From Alopecurus myosuroides (taxonomy: Eukaryota > Streptophyta > Magnoliopsida > Poales > Poaceae): a DNA stretch of 64,000 nt. The number at the start of each line of letters is the position of its first letter. The stretch's first letter is position 1. The position numbers were made by a program, and so were the translations under genes. Positions 1 through 10,235 of the stretch are shown piece after piece. The stretch covers positions 88,609,927 through 88,673,926 of the forward strand of contig CM054058.1 in the NCBI GenBank assembly GCA_028641055.1, given 5' to 3'. The notes under the pieces are model-generated. The model was not told where the DNA came from. It made no database searches and saw only the letters and a program-made list of their open reading frames with translations.

Positions 1-385
1 CACCGCAGGAGCTTCTTGGCTTGGAGTAGACAGGATAAACTAGAATTAATTATGAATTGGTTTCTATCTAGCCTTTAATTTGTTCAACACTGCACTGGAT
101 GGAATTCTTAACTTGTCACTAGTATTACTGTTTCTTCCTCCTTTGTTGCAACTGAATCAAAGCCGTCCTTGTATGCTGGATGCAACTGCTTCCCGTGATC
201 ATACAAGTATGTATAATCGGTTTTATATTGCTGCACAAGTCGATTATATATGTCTGTCATATATATGGCACAAGTCAGTAAAAAAAAAAAACCTTGTGAT
301 GACACGAAACAGTCGGACTAATTAATTCCTTTGTTTTTTTTTTGCAACTCCGTGTTCTTGCTGTTGTGACTATCTATATAGGCTT

Positions 386-401
386 TGTGTGTGTGTGTGT
401 G
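386..401. repeat. (TG)n microsatellite
   Basis: Eight TG repeats. The same run is at 29110-29125 in copy B with no length change. Confidence 0.85.
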
Positions 402-566
402 CGCTTACAGTTCAACTGCAACTGTAGATTAGATGGAGTAAATATACTACCTTGTTGTTTTAATCGCCATACTTGGGTTGCATCCCATGACATAGTTAAT
501 TCTCTAGCATGATCCTGTTGTTTTAATCTTCTTATTATTACTTTATTTTGTACCGCCAAACTAGTG

Positions 567-880
567 CTCATGTTTACTAAGATGCCAAGGACATCTTTCT
601 TAAATCTAGCATGCAGGACTATCCCTCAAGTCTCGGGATCCTGATCGACGGGCGAGTTCGTCGCTGACCCCTGTGGCCGGCGGGAGGAGCTCTTGGTGCC
701 GCTGGAATGGCGACCGGAGTCAGAGAGGAAGTGATGGTGTTTGTCTTGCTGCAGATGCTGCTCATGCCGGTGACCGCCTCCCTGAGAAGCTGTCGGCCAT
801 GATTGTGTCCTCCTGCTGCTGCTGACGACCTCCAACCTGCAGCTGGCCGGTGAGGTTCCTATCCCCCTCCTCCAGGCATT
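567..880 (+). repeat. Internal module M1, first occurrence in copy A
   Basis: Begins with TTTACTAAGATGCCAAG-like sequence, then CTTAAATCT, an AG acceptor-like site and a block sharing GATCGACGGGCGAG with the second occurrence at 3120-3355. The end, with CCGGTGAGG, also resembles the end of the GC-rich head at 28480-28590. Confidence 0.6.
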
Positions 881-1782
881 CCTTGCAATTTATGTTTCTT
901 TTTGTCATGTTGAATGTGTTCTCAGCGGACATCATGCTTGTATGGATGTCCATATGTTGTATACATGGTGATATATGGTCAGTGTTTGGTAAGAATGCTT
1001 GTATGGTCTGATGATTAACTGGAATTAGGCCACGAATCTGGTGGAGGAAACCTATCTTTTGGCATTTTAGTCGGATCATGTTAGCTTTTGCCGGTGCAGA
1101 TTTTGGTGCTGTATAAATTATGTATCAAGTGGCTAGGTATTCATATTGTTTTTATGGTCCATCTTGATCCTCAACTGCTATTACAGTGCAATTCTTTTTT
1201 CTTTGTTGGCAAATGACAGATTTTGTTATCTTTGCATCAGGTTTAGTTATTACATTGAAGTTTCAAACTTTATTTCAGCCTTGCAAATGACAGATTTTGC
1301 TATACGAATTTTTAATGTTGTTCTTTGGATTGCAGCAAGCAAAACAAGAGAGGCTCCGGTGCCCAGGAGATACGGTGTCGCTGCTGGCTCTTTCGCTGGC
1401 GCTCCGTCAGTTTTGCTGGATCGCATCGTGCTAGTAGCCGAGGTGTTGCTGTGTTGTGCTGCACAGTGGCGAGGGCGTGCCGGCGACCAGGAAGAGACAA
1501 CACCGACATGAGCCACGGAGGGCTGCCTATCCCCTCGTTCGTCACACGCTGCCAGGGGGGTCTCCTCTGAGGAGCGAACGGCCACTTGTTCGCTGGCGTG
1601 GCTGTGGCTCCTTGCCGACCTGCGCCCCCAACTGGACTCCGGCTTCCCTGTTGGCTGCATCACCGGCCTGTGAGGCCTCCTCCTCTTTGTCCTGTTGATG
1701 GTTGCCCACGTCTGCAGGTTTGACCAACTCCTCGATCTGCTGCCTTCCTTCCTGTAAATATTGCAATATGTGCTACTGGTAG

Positions 1783-1990
1783 ACAATATTGCAACGATTT
1801 GTGCCATATGTGGGAAAGCTTAGCCCACCAGGCCTGCATCGATTCTGCTTAAAGATTTTATCTTTATATATGTACACCCAGATGTCAGGCGTGTTCCGCG
1901 GCGGTGGATGTGGCATGCTGCTGGTGTCGCTGGAGAGGATGCCGCCACCGGTGTTCTGCTGCTTAGCGGTGGACGACAAGGAAACTTCCT
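1783..1990 (+). repeat. Internal module M2, first occurrence in copy A
   Basis: Shares GGTAGACAATATTGCAA, the CCACCAGGCCTGCAT segment and the GTCGCTGGAGAGGA segment with 3487-3662. The copies are diverged and carry indels. Confidence 0.75.
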
Positions 1991-3119
1991 TGATCGTGAG
2001 GTGTACAGGATCTATTGTCAAGTACGGCGTCGTCGAGGTAATCAGTCTCAGTCTCTTGAACCCTGCTGCTTTTGTATGTATTGTAGCTGCAAATGATGAC
2101 GATGTCTATTTTGTTGCCGGATAATATATCTGTGGTCCAGGGCTAGTAGTCCATGTCTATTGAGTTGCCAGAAGTTTCTTGTCAAGGCCTTGTTGTGTTG
2201 TTGCAGGACGTTATGGGTTGGTGTTGTGTAATATTGATGAAATACTGTTTAGGGTTGAATAGCACCTTATTTGCTGTGGTTTGATTTTTATGACAGCATG
2301 TCTAAGAAACAGACTAGTACTATATTTACTCTTAGCTTGTGAATCATGCATGCTGGTATTTTTGCTTGACTGAGTCTATTTCCTGTTCATGTGTTTAGCA
2401 AGGTTATTTGGAAATTGTACACCTTTTGTTTTCAGAATGAAATGGTTATTTAACCTCCTGCCTGTGTATCTTTTAGAGTTTTCTTCGTTGCTTACACGTT
2501 CTAGTCACTTCACAAGAAGCATCATATTGTGTTGTAGGTTTTGTAAGTAAATAAATGATCTGTAGTACCCAAAAGGTTTGGGCTGTGTAGATTTTTGTGC
2601 TTGCTGTAGAATTTGGGTGCCTTGTGCAGTTTCCGGCATGAATTGGAAGCGTTGAAAGATGCACCGTCTGGTGTTTGTGTTGTTGAGCACCGCCTGGTGC
2701 CTTGCTCCCTTGGTTAATCTGCAAGGATCTAGTACCATGTTGTGCTGGTGTGGTGTATGGATGTTAAATCATCGATAGTAATAAATAGATTAGTGGTGTA
2801 TGTTGTTGTCTTATTAATTGGCAGTCCTGGCTAAGTTGTTTTTGCCCCTACAGTAGTAGCCTTTTGTGTCAGAAAATTTATTAGCCTTTTTTTCCTTTCT
2901 TTTCCTGAATTTTCTGTCATGCATACCATGTAGAGCTTCCCCAAGAAACTGAAAATTATATGCGCAGTCATGGATGGTGAACTCGTATCCTAGTGCTATT
3001 GTCTTTTTTCCTCCCAATGCATGAGATCTACTGTTGTAATGCAAACTACCCTCATCTAATTATACCGTGTCCAGGCAATGACCGCTGGATTGCTTTTATT
3101 TTTTGGAGTTACAAGTGTC

Positions 3120-3355
3120 CATTTTACTAAGATTGCTAAGATCTCGTTTCTTAAATCTCACAGGATGGCCTTAAGTACGCAGGATCCAGATCGACGGGCG
3201 AGCTTGTTGGTGATGGCTGCAGCCGGTGGAGGAGCTACTGCTGCCGGCAGTCCACCTCCCTGAGATGTTGCTGGCGGCAGCGTCTCTGGGCTCCTGCTGC
3301 GGGAGGCAAGGTCTCGGAACTCTTGCTGCTCAACAAGCTGGTGCGGTGAGCGCTT
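3120..3355 (+). repeat. Internal module M1, second occurrence in copy A
   Basis: Diverged copy of 567-880. Shared anchors are TTTACTAAGAT, CTTAAATCT and GATCGACGGGCGAG. The spacing to the first occurrence is about 2.55 kb. It ends in a GCGGTGAGC donor-like site. Confidence 0.6.
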
Positions 3356-3486
3356 TGTCTCCACCTAATTGAATCGTGTGCCGCCAGCTATGATATAGTG
3401 TTCTGCATGTCCATGTTGTGGTAGGCGAGCTCTAAACTTGGTGTCATCTGTAATGTCCATGTTGTGCATGTCCTGTCAATATTTCC

Positions 3487-3662
3487 ATATGGTAGACAAT
3501 ATTGCAAAGATTTGTGCCATATGTGCGAAAGCTTAGCCCACCAGGCCTGCATTGATTCATCTTTATTTTATATCTGTACACCCAAGTGCGGATGTGGCAT
3601 GTCGCTGGAGAGGACGCCAGCATTGGTATTCTGCTTCTCGGCGGTGACGACGAGGAAAAGTT
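3487..3662 (+). repeat. Internal module M2, second occurrence in copy A
   Basis: Diverged copy of 1783-1990 at a spacing of about 1.7 kb. Modules M1 and M2 keep the same order in both sets, so an older block was duplicated and one copy later lost about 0.85 kb between the modules. Confidence 0.75.
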
Positions 3663-4840
3663 TGTCGAGCATTCGCAGATAAATTGCCGTGGTTTTTGTT
3701 GAGAAGGTGGATGGCAGCGAGGGAGAAGTGGAGCGGGCCAAGAGGGAGGCTTGCTTGGCCAATGTTTGCTGTCCCTAATGTGGAGCCTCTTTTTTTTCTC
3801 TCCATGGCCGATGTGCTGCCGTGTCTTGTGTAATGATAATATGTGGATGGATTTTGGCAAGTCCTAGTAGATTTACCGATTTGTAAGCTGGGGCTGCATT
3901 ATACGTGTTGAGTTAGATTTGTAGTTTGTGATTTGTGCCCATCTAAGTGACATTTACTCTGATGAATGTATTTGGTGAAAGTTGGAAAAACATGACAAAA
4001 TGTGAAGCTAAAGTGGATATTTTTCCAGGTCAAGTCAACGTTAGGGAAAAAAAAAAAGGGTAGTGTAAGTAAGAGCTATCTTTGCGATCGTTGGGTCTGG
4101 GCAGAGGAAGGAAACAGAATAAAAAGAAGGAGCTGGGCCGGAGTCGATCGATCGTTGTGGATTTTCAGGGTGTGGGCTGGGAATTAGTAGCAGTAGGAGC
4201 TAATTAATGGATGGAACCCGCGCGCACATGCTAGAGCAGAGTCAACGCGCAGCCGAGCAAGGAGAGAAAAAGCACACGGCCTGCCTATTTTTTTCCCGAA
4301 CGTGACGTGACCTTTCTCTTCCTTCCTTCATGTCTTCACGTACGTACCATAGGACTCGAAGCGGGTCTTTCCCGAGCACATGAAGGAACTCGGCACGTGT
4401 CCGTCGTGCAAGATCCAACTCTGCGGCTGTTCGAACCATTTTTACTTGCGCTCGCCTCATGGGGCGGTCGTAAGTACGAACCGCCACAAGAAGCAACACC
4501 CCGCCGCCTCCTCCGATGCCCAGCGGCCAGTGTGCTCGTCCTGGACGAGGACGAAGTGCTTGCCGGCGCCGCTGTTACTTCTCCCATCCATTGGATCGCA
4601 GTGCCTTGGTTGCTGGGACCGATAGCTGCCCTGTTTCTCGCGGTGTGTGAGGGCTGGACGCTTCACTGCAGCAATCTGTTGTTTCTTACCACTCCTAGCC
4701 ATTTTCCCTCGAGAATTATCTGCAACAAAGAAAAAAAAAATGAGCGAATTAAGACACGGCATCTGAGGACTAAGGAGTCCGACTCTAAAGGTATCTGCTT
4801 GCTACAGTACGTTTTGCAGCGTGCAGACAAAATAGACTAA

Positions 4841-6124
4841 GCCAAGGCTATGCGAATTTTCACGAATATGTATTGCTTTAAAAACGAACCATCCAAATAA
4901 AAAAAATAAACAAAAATGTTTTCATCCATACGTTTCTCATGGCGTGGGACCTTCGTAACTAGATTCCAAGTTAACACATTTTTAAAACGTATTGTCTGTA
5001 AATCAACTTTAAGCAAGTTTATATTATTAAAAAACTCTAACATAGACATATGAGGTGACAACTATTTGAGTAAAATCAAGTCTAGTATATAGTTGCTATT
5101 TTCCTATCATAATAATGTAAATTAGAACCCAGTTTGGAGGGCACTACTCTCTGGAAAAAGCAAGGTTGTTATGGGAAGCAAGTTTGTTCCATATTCGACC
5201 AACTGTAAGGATTTAGGATAGCACGGTCGCTTTTATACCCCTAGGAATTCGCGTACGGAAAACGAAATATTCATAGATCGCTCTGATACCAATGAACTTG
5301 GTGTTTTTGGTGCCTAGTGATGTTCCCATGTTAAAAGCATCACAAGTTTGCTCAGACTTCTGTTCGAGTAAAAACTCATGATCCAACCTCTGTGGTTTTA
5401 TCGAACGATATTGCCGTCATCGTAGTTCCATCTTGAAGGCGTCTTTGTTGGAGGATCCCTCATAATGCCCTCGAGTTTCTATCATTACTGGTACATGCTA
5501 AAATTTTCTACAACTGTTTTGTTGAATGTTTTTTCTTTTATTTTTGTCATAATTTTTCTATGTACATCCATGAGGTCTTGACCAGCTTTTTATATCGTGT
5601 TGGTGTGGACACGGTTGTAATTGGTATCGGCGTAGTATGAATATATTTTATTTTTCAGGAAAATAATAATAATGGAATATCGACATGCTAATTTTACACA
5701 ATATTTGTCTAGAATTCAATGGGTCCACTATATGGCACACATTATTTTTGTTAAACTTTCCTAGGTTGCAAGGGAGATAAAGGATAAAATCTGTTGTTTT
5801 AAGACATGATTTTATTAGTTTTTAAAAAAGACATGGTTTTATTTGTCCATCATGACGGGACAAGACAATTATTTGTCAAAGTGTTCATTTTGGGGCTTAG
5901 AATATTTGGAAGATTCATAATCGGTTTGTTTGTGATGGCTCTCCACACATATATTGTCTCGCAATATGTGTTTCGTTGGAGAAACAAAATGCATTTAATA
6001 AAATTATAGCAGCACAATCAAACAGTAGTTCACTCAGCAGTAAACACGACTTAAAAGCAGTTTTTTTCTCGGGCAGATTAAAAGAAACGGTTTGCTAATC
6101 CTCAGGTGCCTGAGAATAGTTTAT
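4841..6124. other. Gene-free AT-rich stretch with an old LTR/primer-site remnant, copy A
   Basis: No credible coding frame. Positions 5280-5291 are the reverse complement of the common tRNA-Met primer site TGGTATCAGAGC and are followed at 5293 by TG. This is what the inner edge of a decayed minus-strand LTR would look like. The other LTR end could not be located, so element type and size are unknown. Confidence 0.35.
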
Positions 6125-6404
6125 TGTAACGCCCTATCTACACCCTGGTTTGGGTTTCGGCTGCTTCTGGCAGTACATGGGCTTGGCCGAGGTAACGCTT
6201 CGATCAGAGAGGATAAAGATACAAATGAGGGCACCACGAGGAGGCATCAAATAGAACAGAAACTGAATCCTATCTTCGTCTCCTTCCTCTGTCTCTCTCG
6301 TTCTCTCTGAATCTTCTCCTTTCTCATGGTGTAGCTGCTCTCCACAAGTGGGTTTGTATCCATCTCACGTCCCGACAGTCGTCAGTGGCCATGGGATATA
6401 ATAA
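6125..6404 (+). mobile_element. 5' LTR of a truncated + strand LTR retroelement, copy A
   Basis: Starts TGTAACGCCC and runs to an ATAATA end two bases before a tRNA-Met-type primer site (TGGTATCAGAGCC at 6407-6419). The expected CA end has decayed. About 280 bp. Confidence 0.6.
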
Positions 6405-6406
6405 TT

Positions 6407-6419
6407 TGGTATCAGAGCC
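6407..6419 (+). other. Primer-binding site (tRNA-Met type)
   Basis: TGGTATCAGAGCC, the standard plant initiator-methionine tRNA complement, placed directly after the LTR. Confidence 0.75.
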
Positions 6420-6507
6420 AACGGTTTCTCCACCAATTCCGTCAAAAACAAATCCCCGAATTTTCTTCCCCGATTCGATCTGGTTTTTAGTCGAGGTTGT
6501 GGAGGCG

Positions 6508-6954
6508 ATGGGTGAGGCAGAAGCAGGGGCGAGATTAACGGAAATCACGGCGAGCCTCCATGAGTCGAGCACCCTCCTCGCTTCTTGTGCGTGGCGATTG
6601 GGCGTCAAGGAGCAGGAATGGCAGGTGACCACCACCACCACCTCTTTGTTCGCGCTGGATCATGTACATAAGCAGCAGGAGACCAAGCCTTCATCTCCCA
6701 TTCTCCTCTCCACGCACCAGGTCGTTGTTTTTGGTGCCCACACACAGGATGATGTCCACGCTCCTGCCATGCCCACAAGGTGTTCGACATTGGGGCCAGC
6801 AGGTTTCTCGACGCATCTTCTCACCGGCTCTGCTGCAGGTGCTCGCGCTGTCAACAAGGACCTACGTGGCACCTCCTTCCCTCGCTTTGATGGTACCAAT
6901 CCATGCCTCTAGCAAACTTTGTGTCATGAGCACTTCAATATATATACGCCTAGG
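6508..6954 (+). pseudogene. gag: gag N-terminal fragment of a Ty3/gypsy-like element, copy A
   Basis: An ATG shortly after the primer site opens a 134-residue frame that ends in FPRFDGTNP, the entry motif of many plant gypsy Gag domains. The next codon that should be tryptophan is a stop (TAG at 6910-6912). The frame beyond it still reads like Gag for about a dozen residues and is then cut at 6955 by the Sirevirus LTR. Gag is the structural protein that packages the element RNA. Only about a third of the usual protein is present, so it is non-functional. The rest of the element would be expected on the far side of the Sirevirus, outside the window. Confidence 0.6.
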
Positions 6955-7910
6955 TGTGGAGCCACCTAGGCGCTCCAATAGCACGGATGAGCACATGTTA
7001 TTCTCCTTGAGCTTCTTCGGTGAGGGAGATTATCGTTTCCACTATGAGGTCGACTTGAAGGCGTTGACCAAACCTTTACACAAGGTTGAGGGGACTCCAC
7101 AAGATGGATGGAGGCTCTGAACAATCCGAAGCTTCTTGCAACAAGGTGGAAGCTCCAAGCACAAAGGATTCTACTAGAGTTTCTAGGCACCAAATAAATT
7201 TCTAGATCTACTAGTATGTGGTGCATGGATTTGCAATTCCTTTGGTGGAATCGCGGATCTAGCTCTCCTCAAGCACTCCATGAAATATGATGTCGATTGG
7301 ATGGACAGAGTGGGAGATCTAGCAGGTTGAAGGTCGCATTAATGGAGGAGAGAGAGTGAGTGTGAAGCTTAACATTGAATAAAGAAGATGCCCCTTTTTA
7401 AAGCTCCCTTGAAATCAGGCCATTGGGGGGTTTCCCGCACTACCGGAACTTTTGGCGTTCTACCGGAACTCCCGGGCCTGCTGGGAATCTCCCCGGTCTT
7501 CTCTCGCTTCCATCTTCCGGAACTAGTTCCGCACAGCCGGAACTTTCATGAGGCCGGAACTACCGGAAAAACTTTCATCCCAAGTTCCGCCCCAGAAATG
7601 TTGATTCCAACACCTGGGGGAAAATCCGTAAGCACGTGCGGAACCAAGGATGGAACTTCCGCTGATGCACCGGAACTTACGCGATGCCGGAACGTCCAGC
7701 TAAGGTTCGGTGCAAACTTCCGCTCCAGAATGCACGATTCCAGTACATGGAGAGAAATTCCAGAAGAAGGGGTGGAGCTTTTGCTAGAACAACCGAAACT
7801 TCTGCCACCTGGAACTTTGCCAGGAAAAATCCCCTAAAACAGCACGAGATAAAAACACGAATCGAGTGTCATCAATCATTAAAACTAATAGGAATGCAGA
7901 TGCACTTTCA
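6955..7910 (-). mobile_element. Sirevirus 3' LTR, copy A
   Basis: Read on the minus strand, it starts TGAAAGTGCAT right after a purine-rich tract and ends CCACA next to the interrupted gag, 956 bp in all. A TTTAAAAAG TATA-like box lies near 7394-7402. The central part is crowded with CCGGAACTT half-sites. Start sequence and purine tract are typical of grass Sireviruses. Copy B keeps an extra 20 bp. Confidence 0.75.
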
Positions 7911-7926
7911 ATCTCCCTCCTTTTTA
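7911..7926 (-). other. Polypurine tract of the Sirevirus, copy A
   Basis: On the minus strand AAAAAGGAGGGAGAT abuts the LTR start. It is the usual second-strand primer position. Confidence 0.7.
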
Positions 7927-8308
7927 TGGATTCATGACAACACTAATTTGTGGCGTTAAGGGCTTAAGAAGGAGCGGAGCTCCCCCATAGTTGTGTGCAT
8001 CTTTTGGGCGTTTAAAAGCTTAAAGACACTCGCAACTAGAGAGTATCTCCCCTTAAACTTTTATGACCCATACAATAGATAATATGACACAATGACTAAT
8101 AAGATATGATAAATAACAAGTTGCAACCTAATAAGTTTGAGACAAACGGCCGAGGTCCAAAGTATACACGGAGACACAAGTTATAAGAACGAATGAAAAA
8201 CGAACTTGTGACTCCACCCTTGCAACAACCCGAGAAAAGCCTAATAGAACATTTCTCTCCCTTTGGCATCAAGCGCACCAAAAAGGGAGGAATGCGCTGC
8301 TAGAGTTC
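7927..8308 (-). other. Sirevirus 3' untranslated region, copy A
   Basis: No coding frame. Lies between the stop of the envelope-like frame and the polypurine tract. Confidence 0.6.
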
Positions 8309-8832
8309 CTACGGAGCATTACTCCACCCCATGGTGAACCGCGTACGAGGAGGTTCTTCGCGCTGAGGGGCTTCATCATCATCACTCCAAAAGCCGTGCT
8401 CGGAGATCCACACATCCTTGGGAGTGATAGATTCCTTGGAGCCTGTAGGAGACACGGGAAGATCTATCTTGCGCATAATAGCCTTCTTACAAGAAGCAAC
8501 CTTCTTTTTGTAGACATGATTATCATAGAGGCGGTCATGTATATCGAGCTGAAGATAGAAGGTTTTGCACACCTTGAGGTGCACCTTGTTGAACCATCCT
8601 TGAGCTACCCCAGGAGGAGGAGGAGGACCACGAGCATGAGCAGAAGAAGAGGCAGCCTTAGGCTTCTTGACACGAAACTTCTTGACAAGATGCTCAGTGA
8701 GTTCCGTGGAAAGATCAATCTGATCACCATTCTTCGCCTCGCTCCAACGAGCATAGATGAGCTTCATGATGTAAGGTTCAAAGAGATGGGCACGCTGATG
8801 GTCAACGATAGCAAGATAGAGCTCCTCAACTA
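8309..8832 (-). pseudogene. Envelope-like / additional ORF of Sirevirus, C-terminal part cut by duplication breakpoint
   Basis: This minus-strand frame encodes the C-terminal ~175 residues of the extra protein that Sireviruses carry between pol and the 3' LTR. It contains a KLIYARWSEA segment, an alanine/proline-rich linker (GPPPPPG), and a basic segment followed by an acidic, tryptophan-containing tail. The function of this protein is unknown; it is often called envelope-like although homology to true envelopes is doubtful. Here the coding sequence is lost at 8832, where the duplication ends, so no start is present. Unlike copy B this copy has no stop at the equivalent of 37285, so copy A keeps the tail in frame. 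Confidence 0.6.
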
Positions 8833-8949
8833 CTGCTCCCATAATTGAATATACTCTCCCCGCTACCGGTCATTCCCTCTTCACGGCAATTCAGCTGCTC
8901 CACCGAGTTGACAAGCTCGGCTCATCCGTCTAGCTATCAGCTGCATGAT

Positions 8950-9009
8950 AACATGCCAATCAAGGTTCATCTCCACAACAACATGCCAATCAAGGTTCAT
9001 CTCCACAAC
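8950..9009. repeat. Two perfect 30-bp tandem repeats
   Basis: The 30-bp unit starting AACATGCCAATC is present twice head to tail (8950-8979, 8980-9009), about 120 bp inside the proposed duplication junction. Confidence 0.95.
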
Positions 9010-9764
9010 AACGGCTCAGGAAACTACTAGTCAACAACACAAACGAGATTTGCTACTTCCAAGTAGCTATTGTAGCAAGGGAATGGTTAACAGAAACGAA
9101 ATGTTCACTTGCATATTTGATATCAATAACTACTTCCAAGTTGAATTTACCATAGTACAAATAGGCTCGGATCTCAAAATGGTACTTTCAAGTCCCAGCT
9201 CTCAAAAACAGACTAATAACTTAGAATCCTGATCATGCTAACATGTCAGCAAATTAATTCATACCCAAAAGTGACGAAATGGATGACCGCAATGCGCACA
9301 AACAAAAGGCCTAGCTGCAGCTTAAGCATGGACTACCATGACGCTAGAGATGAGAAAACATCAAACAAAAAAAAATCAAATACAACCATACTGTGTCAGA
9401 ATATAACCCTGGCACTCCTATGAATGATCAAAGCATCAAACTGGTTACATAAATGCCATATCGAAACTTTCATTTCCAGGAACAACACTGATATAATACT
9501 TCATTTTTTTAAATATATATTCAAGAAAGAACAAGTTGCTGGTGAGCACTACAAGGTGCTCACTTCTCTCTGATGCTAGGGCTTAGATTAAGACTAGAGC
9601 TGACAAAATAATACCTTCGAACAGTGCTAGCTTGCTGGATCAGACCAACAGAATAGGGACCAGATCGAGATCAATCCCTCTTTTGAGGCGCTGGTCACCA
9701 TTTTGCCCAGTGCCTCTCCCACAGGCACAAGTTGCTCCAGATGAAATTATCTACAAATCTGAAG
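9010..9764. other. Gene-free stretch with a small perfect hairpin
   Basis: AT-rich, with no convincing frame. Positions 9542-9549 and 9556-9563 form a perfect 8-bp stem (GTGAGCAC / GTGCTCAC) with a 6-base loop, followed 12 bases later by CTAG. It resembles a Helitron 3' end except for the flanking base. Confidence 0.3.
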
Positions 9765-10235
9765 AAACATGGCATGCTTTAATCAAACACACAAGCTAGT
9801 CACATAAATTGGTGTACTGTAATGGTGCTGCGGACCATGCATGCATAAGTATAAGGAGCGGCAGATAGTAGTCTCACCCCTCAGATGCAATTACCAAGCA
9901 GCTCCTCTAATTGACGAAGCGACCGAGGCATGAGCACTAGACGAACAGCAGCAGCCAGCACCAGTGACGCCCACCGCACGGCGTCTTGTTGGAGCAGCAG
10001 GAGGCGTCGACTAGCCGCAATCCAGCGTAGCTAGGAGCAGCAGCAGCTACCAGCATTGGTCGTCTGCTAGGTCAGTGTAGGGTGCTCGGACGCTTCTTGT
10101 CTCTCGGTTGGAGTGGTGGGAAAGCCCGAGCAAGCGCTCATGGCTCAAGTGGCATGGCAGCGACTTGTCGCCATCTGGCATCGCCGACGGCATAAGCGCC
10201 ACCTTGGTCGCCACTAGCCAGCGACTTGTCGCCAT
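9765..10235 (-). repeat. Duplicated block P, left copy
   Basis: Diverged copy of 13600-14035. Shared anchors are CAAGCTAGTCACATA, GTGTACTGTAATGGTG, a CAGCAGCAGCTACC segment and TTGGTCGTCTGCTAGGTCAGTG. Read leftward, the GC-rich part is followed by a GTGAGACTAC donor-like site in both copies, as an exon would be. Confidence 0.8.

Larger units (their letters stand above)
1..4840 (+). ncRNA. Candidate intron-rich transcript body, copy A (5' part outside window)
   Basis: Copy of the unit at 28725-33563, with the same alternation of GC-rich exon-like blocks and T-rich intron-like sequence. It shows no substitution relative to copy B until about 4618. The head equivalent to 28114-28724 would lie left of position 1. 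A 177-residue open frame at 4307-4840 is kept in both copies, but it has no recognisable domain and is explained by the near-identity of the duplicates. I see no protein-coding gene here. Confidence 0.25.
1..8832. repeat. Copy A of 8.8-kb segmental duplication (left edge outside window)
   Basis: This block recurs as 28725-37568 in the same orientation. It carries, in order, an intron-rich candidate transcription unit, an AT-rich stretch with an old LTR remnant, the start of a + strand LTR element, and the 3' end of a minus-strand Sirevirus. Similarity stops abruptly at 8832, inside the Sirevirus envelope-like frame, where copy B continues with the rest of the retroelement. The first ~4.6 kb differs only by a few single-base indels. 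The last 2.7 kb differs at roughly 1.3-2% of sites by eye. Confidence 0.95.

Noticed and set aside
4307..4840. 177-residue open frame conserved in both copies (also 33030-33563)
   Set aside because: No recognisable domain. Conservation is explained by the near-identical duplication, and the end is A-rich and low-complexity. Not listed as a gene.
5280..5292. A complete minus-strand LTR element at the reversed primer site
   Set aside because: Only the inner edge is recognisable; no second LTR edge, polypurine tract or coding domain. Reported as a remnant.
9547..9560. CACTACAAGG as a CACTA transposon end
   Set aside because: It is part of a short perfect hairpin and lacks an inverted partner or subterminal repeats.
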